From Azotobacter paspali (GTDB taxonomy: Bacteria > Pseudomonadota > Gammaproteobacteria > Pseudomonadales > Pseudomonadaceae), in the NCBI RefSeq assembly GCF_042434745.1, contig NZ_JBHLSS010000081.1: 64,000 bases of DNA; one strand, given 5' to 3'. The notes beneath the pieces are model-generated. The model had not been told where the DNA came from. It saw nothing but the letters and a program-made list of their open reading frames with translations, and searched no databases. Position 1 is the first letter of the stretch, and every line of letters begins with the position of its first letter. A program made the translations under genes and the position numbers. This document shows, in pieces, positions 61,691 through 64,000 of this stretch.

Positions 61691-61814
61691 TCACTGTGAG
61701 AGCCCTGGCGAGCAGGGCGAAGTTGTTGGGATGTGCACTGGTCAGGTACCCACCACCCAGAGAGCGGCAACCTCCAGAATACGCGGCTCCGAAGCCCCTG
61801 GCGGTTGGTTGCCG

Positions 61815-61843
61815 AGTATAGACAGTTAGGGTACTAATGACAA
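61815..61843 (-). promoter_or_regulatory. Sigma70-type promoter for sdhC
   Basis: On the minus strand TTGTCA (61843-61838) and TATACT (61820-61815) are separated by 17 bp, close to consensus. It predicts transcription from about 61808 and a leader of roughly 118 nt before sdhC. Confidence 0.75.
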
Positions 61844-61958
61844 CGCAAGCACCCTCAACAAAGTAGTGATTGCACTAAGGCTATTAATCACGTAAATAGC
61901 TTCTTTTTTGCGTGCAAACCATTCTGAAACGAGCGCTTCACTACTACTTTGGTGCAGA

Positions 61959-61986
61959 TTGCTTTCAGACTCGTCACCCCTATAGT
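61959..61986 (+). promoter_or_regulatory. Sigma70-type promoter for gltA
   Basis: TTGCTT (61959-61964) and TATAGT (61981-61986) with a 16-bp spacer. It predicts a start near 61993 and a leader of about 70 nt, with AAAGGAGG before the gltA ATG. Confidence 0.7.
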
Positions 61987-62064
61987 GACACTCTATAGAT
62001 AGAGGCGACTCCGCGTGGGGTTCGCCGACGATACCTAGCAGAAAGCTCAAAAAGGAGGCCACTC

Positions 62065-63348
62065 ATGGCTGACAAAAAAGCGCAGTTGATCATCGAGGGC
62101 AACGCTCCCGTTGAACTGCCCATGTTGACCGGTACTGTCGGTCCTGATGTGATTGATGTACGCGGTCTGACTTCGACGGGCCATTTCACCTTCGATCCTG
62201 GCTTTATGTCTACTGCTTCCTGCGAATCGAAGATTACCTATATCGATGGCGACAAGGGCATCCTGCTGCACCGCGGTTATCCGATCGAACAACTTGCGGA
62301 AAAATCCGACTATCTAGAAACTTGTTATCTGTTGCTGAACGGCGAACTGCCTAATGCCGATCAGAAAGCCAAGTTCGTCAACAATATCAAGAACCACACT
62401 ATGGTTCATGAGCAGTTGAAGAACTTCCTCAATGGATTCCGTCGCGATGCCCACCCGATGGCCGTGATGTGCGGTGTCGTCGGTGCCCTTTCCGCCTTCT
62501 ATCACGACTCGCTGGATATCAATGACCCGCAGCATCGCGAGATTTCCGCGATCCGTCTGGTAGCTAAGATGCCGACCCTGGCCGCCATGGTCTACAAATA
62601 CTCCCTCGGCCAGCCGCTGATGTATCCGCGCAACGATCTGGACTACGCGGAAAACTTCCTGCACATGATGTTCAACACCCCGTGCGAAGTGAAGCCGATC
62701 AGCCCGGTTCTGGCGAAGGCCATGGACCGCATCTTCGTCCTGCACGCCGATCACGAGCAGAACGCCTCGACCTCCACCGTACGTCTGGCCGGCTCCTCGG
62801 GCGCCAACCCGTTCGCCTGTATCGCTGCCGGCATCGCGGCCCTTTGGGGTCCGGCACACGGCGGCGCCAACGAAGCCGTGCTGACCATGCTCGACGAGAT
62901 CGGCGATATTTCCAATATCGAGAAGTTCGTGGCCAAGGCCAAGGACAAGAACGATCCGTTCAAGCTGATGGGCTTCGGCCATCGCGTCTACAAGAACTTC
63001 GACCCGCGCGCCAAGGTCATGAAGCAGACCTGCGACGAAGTGCTGTCCGAACTGGGCATTAACGATCCCCAGTTGGAACTGGCCATGAAGCTGGAAGAAA
63101 TCGCGCGTAACGATCCTTACTTCAAGGAGCGCAATCTTTACCCGAACGTTGACTTCTACTCCGGCATCATTCTCAAGGCGATCGGCATTCCGACCAGCAT
63201 GTTCACCGTGATCTTCGCCCTGGCTCGTACCGTGGGCTGGATCTCGCACTGGAAGGAAATGCTCTCCGGCCCGTACAAAATCGGCCGTCCGCGCCAGTTG
63301 TACACCGGCTACGAGAAGCGCGACTACATCCCGGTGGAAAAACGCTGA
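62065..63348 (+). CDS. gltA: Citrate synthase (type II, hexameric)
   Basis: A 427-aa enzyme catalysing oxaloacetate plus acetyl-CoA to citrate. The N-terminal domain of the Gram-negative, NADH-sensitive type is present, together with the active-site blocks HADHEQNASTSTVRLAGSSG, GPAHGGANEAV, MGFGHRVYKNFDPRA and NVDFYSGIIL. AAGGAGG lies 7 bases before the ATG. A strong terminator follows. Confidence 0.97.
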   Translation: MADKKAQLIIEGNAPVELPMLTGTVGPDVIDVRGLTSTGHFTFDPGFMSTASCESKITYIDGDKGILLHRGYPIEQLAEKSDYLETCYLLLNGELPNADQKAKFVNNIKNHTMVHEQLKNFLNGFRRDAHPMAVMCGVVGALSAFYHDSLDINDPQHREISAIRLVAKMPTLAAMVYKYSLGQPLMYPRNDLDYAENFLHMMFNTPCEVKPISPVLAKAMDRIFVLHADHEQNASTSTVRLAGSSGANPFACIAAGIAALWGPAHGGANEAVLTMLDEIGDISNIEKFVAKAKDKNDPFKLMGFGHRVYKNFDPRAKVMKQTCDEVLSELGINDPQLELAMKLEEIARNDPYFKERNLYPNVDFYSGIILKAIGIPTSMFTVIFALARTVGWISHWKEMLSGPYKIGRPRQLYTGYEKRDYIPVEKR

Positions 63349-63370
63349 TAGCGTTTTCCGTCCGGCGGAA

Positions 63371-63401
63371 AAAGGCTGCGTTTTAACGCAGCCTTTTTTA
63401 T
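63371..63401 (+). terminator. Intrinsic terminator after gltA
   Basis: AAAGGCTGCG (63371-63380) pairs with CGCAGCCTTT (63387-63396) around a six-base loop and runs into a T-tract. A textbook Rho-independent terminator 22 bp after the stop. Confidence 0.9.
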
Positions 63402-63463
63402 TGGTTATCCATTCGCGTATCGGCTCGCTCCGTACGGACACATATCGTTGCCGAGACCCCGTC

Positions 63464-63715
63464 TCAACGCGTTTCCTGTTCCAGCCAGGCGAGCAGCCGC
63501 AACGCTTCCTCCCGACTGTCGCCGCAGACAGCCGCATCCGCCTTGAAGGCCGAACAGACTGCCGGCCGCCCGAGCTTATCGAACAAGGTGCATAAACCCT
63601 TCACGGACAGATGCAGGCAACGCTCGCCTGCCGGCTTGCCGAACGGCATGCCTGGGAGCGGCGAACTGATGGAAGGAGCAATGCAGCAGGCACCACAACC
63701 CGCGCGGCACTTCAT
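63464..63715 (-). CDS. YkgJ-type cysteine-cluster protein
   Basis: An 83-aa protein with the YkgJ family pattern: MKCRAGCGACCIAPSISSP, then GERCLHL, LCTLFD and VCSAF. The six to eight Cys residues are thought to bind a zinc or iron-sulfur centre; function is unknown. ATG 63715 gives the family N terminus; the frame opens slightly earlier. Confidence 0.85.
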   Translation of the reverse strand: MKCRAGCGACCIAPSISSPLPGMPFGKPAGERCLHLSVKGLCTLFDKLGRPAVCSAFKADAAVCGDSREEALRLLAWLEQETR

Positions 63716-63860
63716 GAGCGGACCTCGCAAGGTGAACAACTTTCAGGGAAGGTCAAGTATCTTAATGCCGAACTCAACGAGCCGCTAAGCTATCCTCCGC
63801 CCCGCGCCTCCTCCCACCACCGATCGGTCGCCCGCTCACACCAGTCCGGAGCCATATTCC

Positions 63861-64000
63861 ATGCCAATCTGGGTGCAAACCGCACTGCTGCTCAGCCTTT
63901 CGAACATCTTCATGACCTTCGCCTGGTACGGCCATCTTCGCACTCTCAACAGCAAGCCCTGGGCCATTGCCGCCCTCCTCAGTTGGGGAATCGCACTGTT
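63861..64000 (+). CDS. DUF486/DMT-family small membrane protein, truncated by the window end
   Basis: The first 46 codons read MPIWVQTALLLSLSNIFMTF, then AWYGHLR ... KPWAIAALLSWGIAL. Two hydrophobic helices and the FMTFAWYGHL motif match the N terminus of DUF486 proteins (about 110-120 aa, four helices). Function is unknown. The C terminus lies outside the window. Confidence 0.75.
   Translation, partial: MPIWVQTALLLSLSNIFMTFAWYGHLRTLNSKPWAIAALLSWGIAL

Larger units (their letters stand above)
61691..62064. other. Divergent sdhC-gltA control region
   Basis: This is a 374-bp spacer, visibly AT-rich in its middle. It carries one good sigma70-type promoter for each side (see 61815-61843 and 61959-61986). 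Two CTATAG hexamers (61980-61985 and 61993-61998) flank the likely gltA start site. Confidence 0.7.

Overview
This window is chromosomal DNA from an Azotobacter species (Pseudomonadaceae), most probably A. vinelandii or a close relative. The strongest evidence is a complete arsABCD phenolic-lipid operon. Its two type III polyketide synthases carry the residues known to separate the A. vinelandii enzymes: Trp281 in ArsB and Gly284 in ArsC. Pseudomonas-type gene order (sdhCDAB-sucAB-lpd-sucCD divergent from gltA), a Pseudomonas-like ldcA, a nitrogenase-associated ArsC-like protein and uniformly high GC agree with this.

Layout. 1-900 is a graveyard of insertion sequences: tails of a TnpB (IS200/IS605), an IS30 transposase and an IS3 OrfB, the last abutting a scrap of metH. 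1026-5712 is a tightly overlapping signalling operon: a periplasmic solute-binding protein, a hybrid histidine kinase with REC and Hpt domains, and a REC-GGDEF response regulator. 5719-11016 holds housekeeping and accessory genes (cho, a nitrogenase-associated ArsC-like gene, a ZIP transporter, an RlmN-like radical SAM enzyme, a VOC protein). Two decayed loci also lie here: a UPF0303 gene carrying an in-frame MITE, and a chimeric ABC-ATPase/flavin-monooxygenase relic.

11037-30805, all on the minus strand, is the most interesting part. arsA-arsB-arsC-arsD (type I synthase, two type III PKSs, dehydratase-phosphopantetheinyl transferase) is followed without a strand change by an ABC ATPase, an FtsX/LolC-like permease, a LolA-like periplasmic protein, an outer-membrane beta-barrel, a GT4 glycosyltransferase, a discrete acyltransferase and a DUF2147 protein. 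I infer that the downstream genes process and export the alkylresorcinol/alkylpyrone lipids made by Ars, which replace phospholipids in cysts. A gene-free AT-rich stretch of about 1.2 kb lies upstream of arsA.

32046-38717 contains ldcA, dnaQ, rnhA, a yafS-like methyltransferase, gloB and mltD, the last five in a conserved gammaproteobacterial neighbourhood. 38862-46270 is a yejAABEF-type peptide ABC importer operon with two tandem yejA genes, followed by fabI, an NCS2 nucleobase permease, an EamA transporter and a DUF599 protein. 50370-61690 (minus) encodes most of the TCA cycle from succinate dehydrogenase back to succinyl-CoA synthetase. gltA is transcribed divergently from a shared 373-bp control region with a good sigma70-type promoter on each strand. 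The window ends with a YkgJ-type cysteine-cluster protein and the start of a DUF486 membrane protein. No rRNA, tRNA or CRISPR array was seen.
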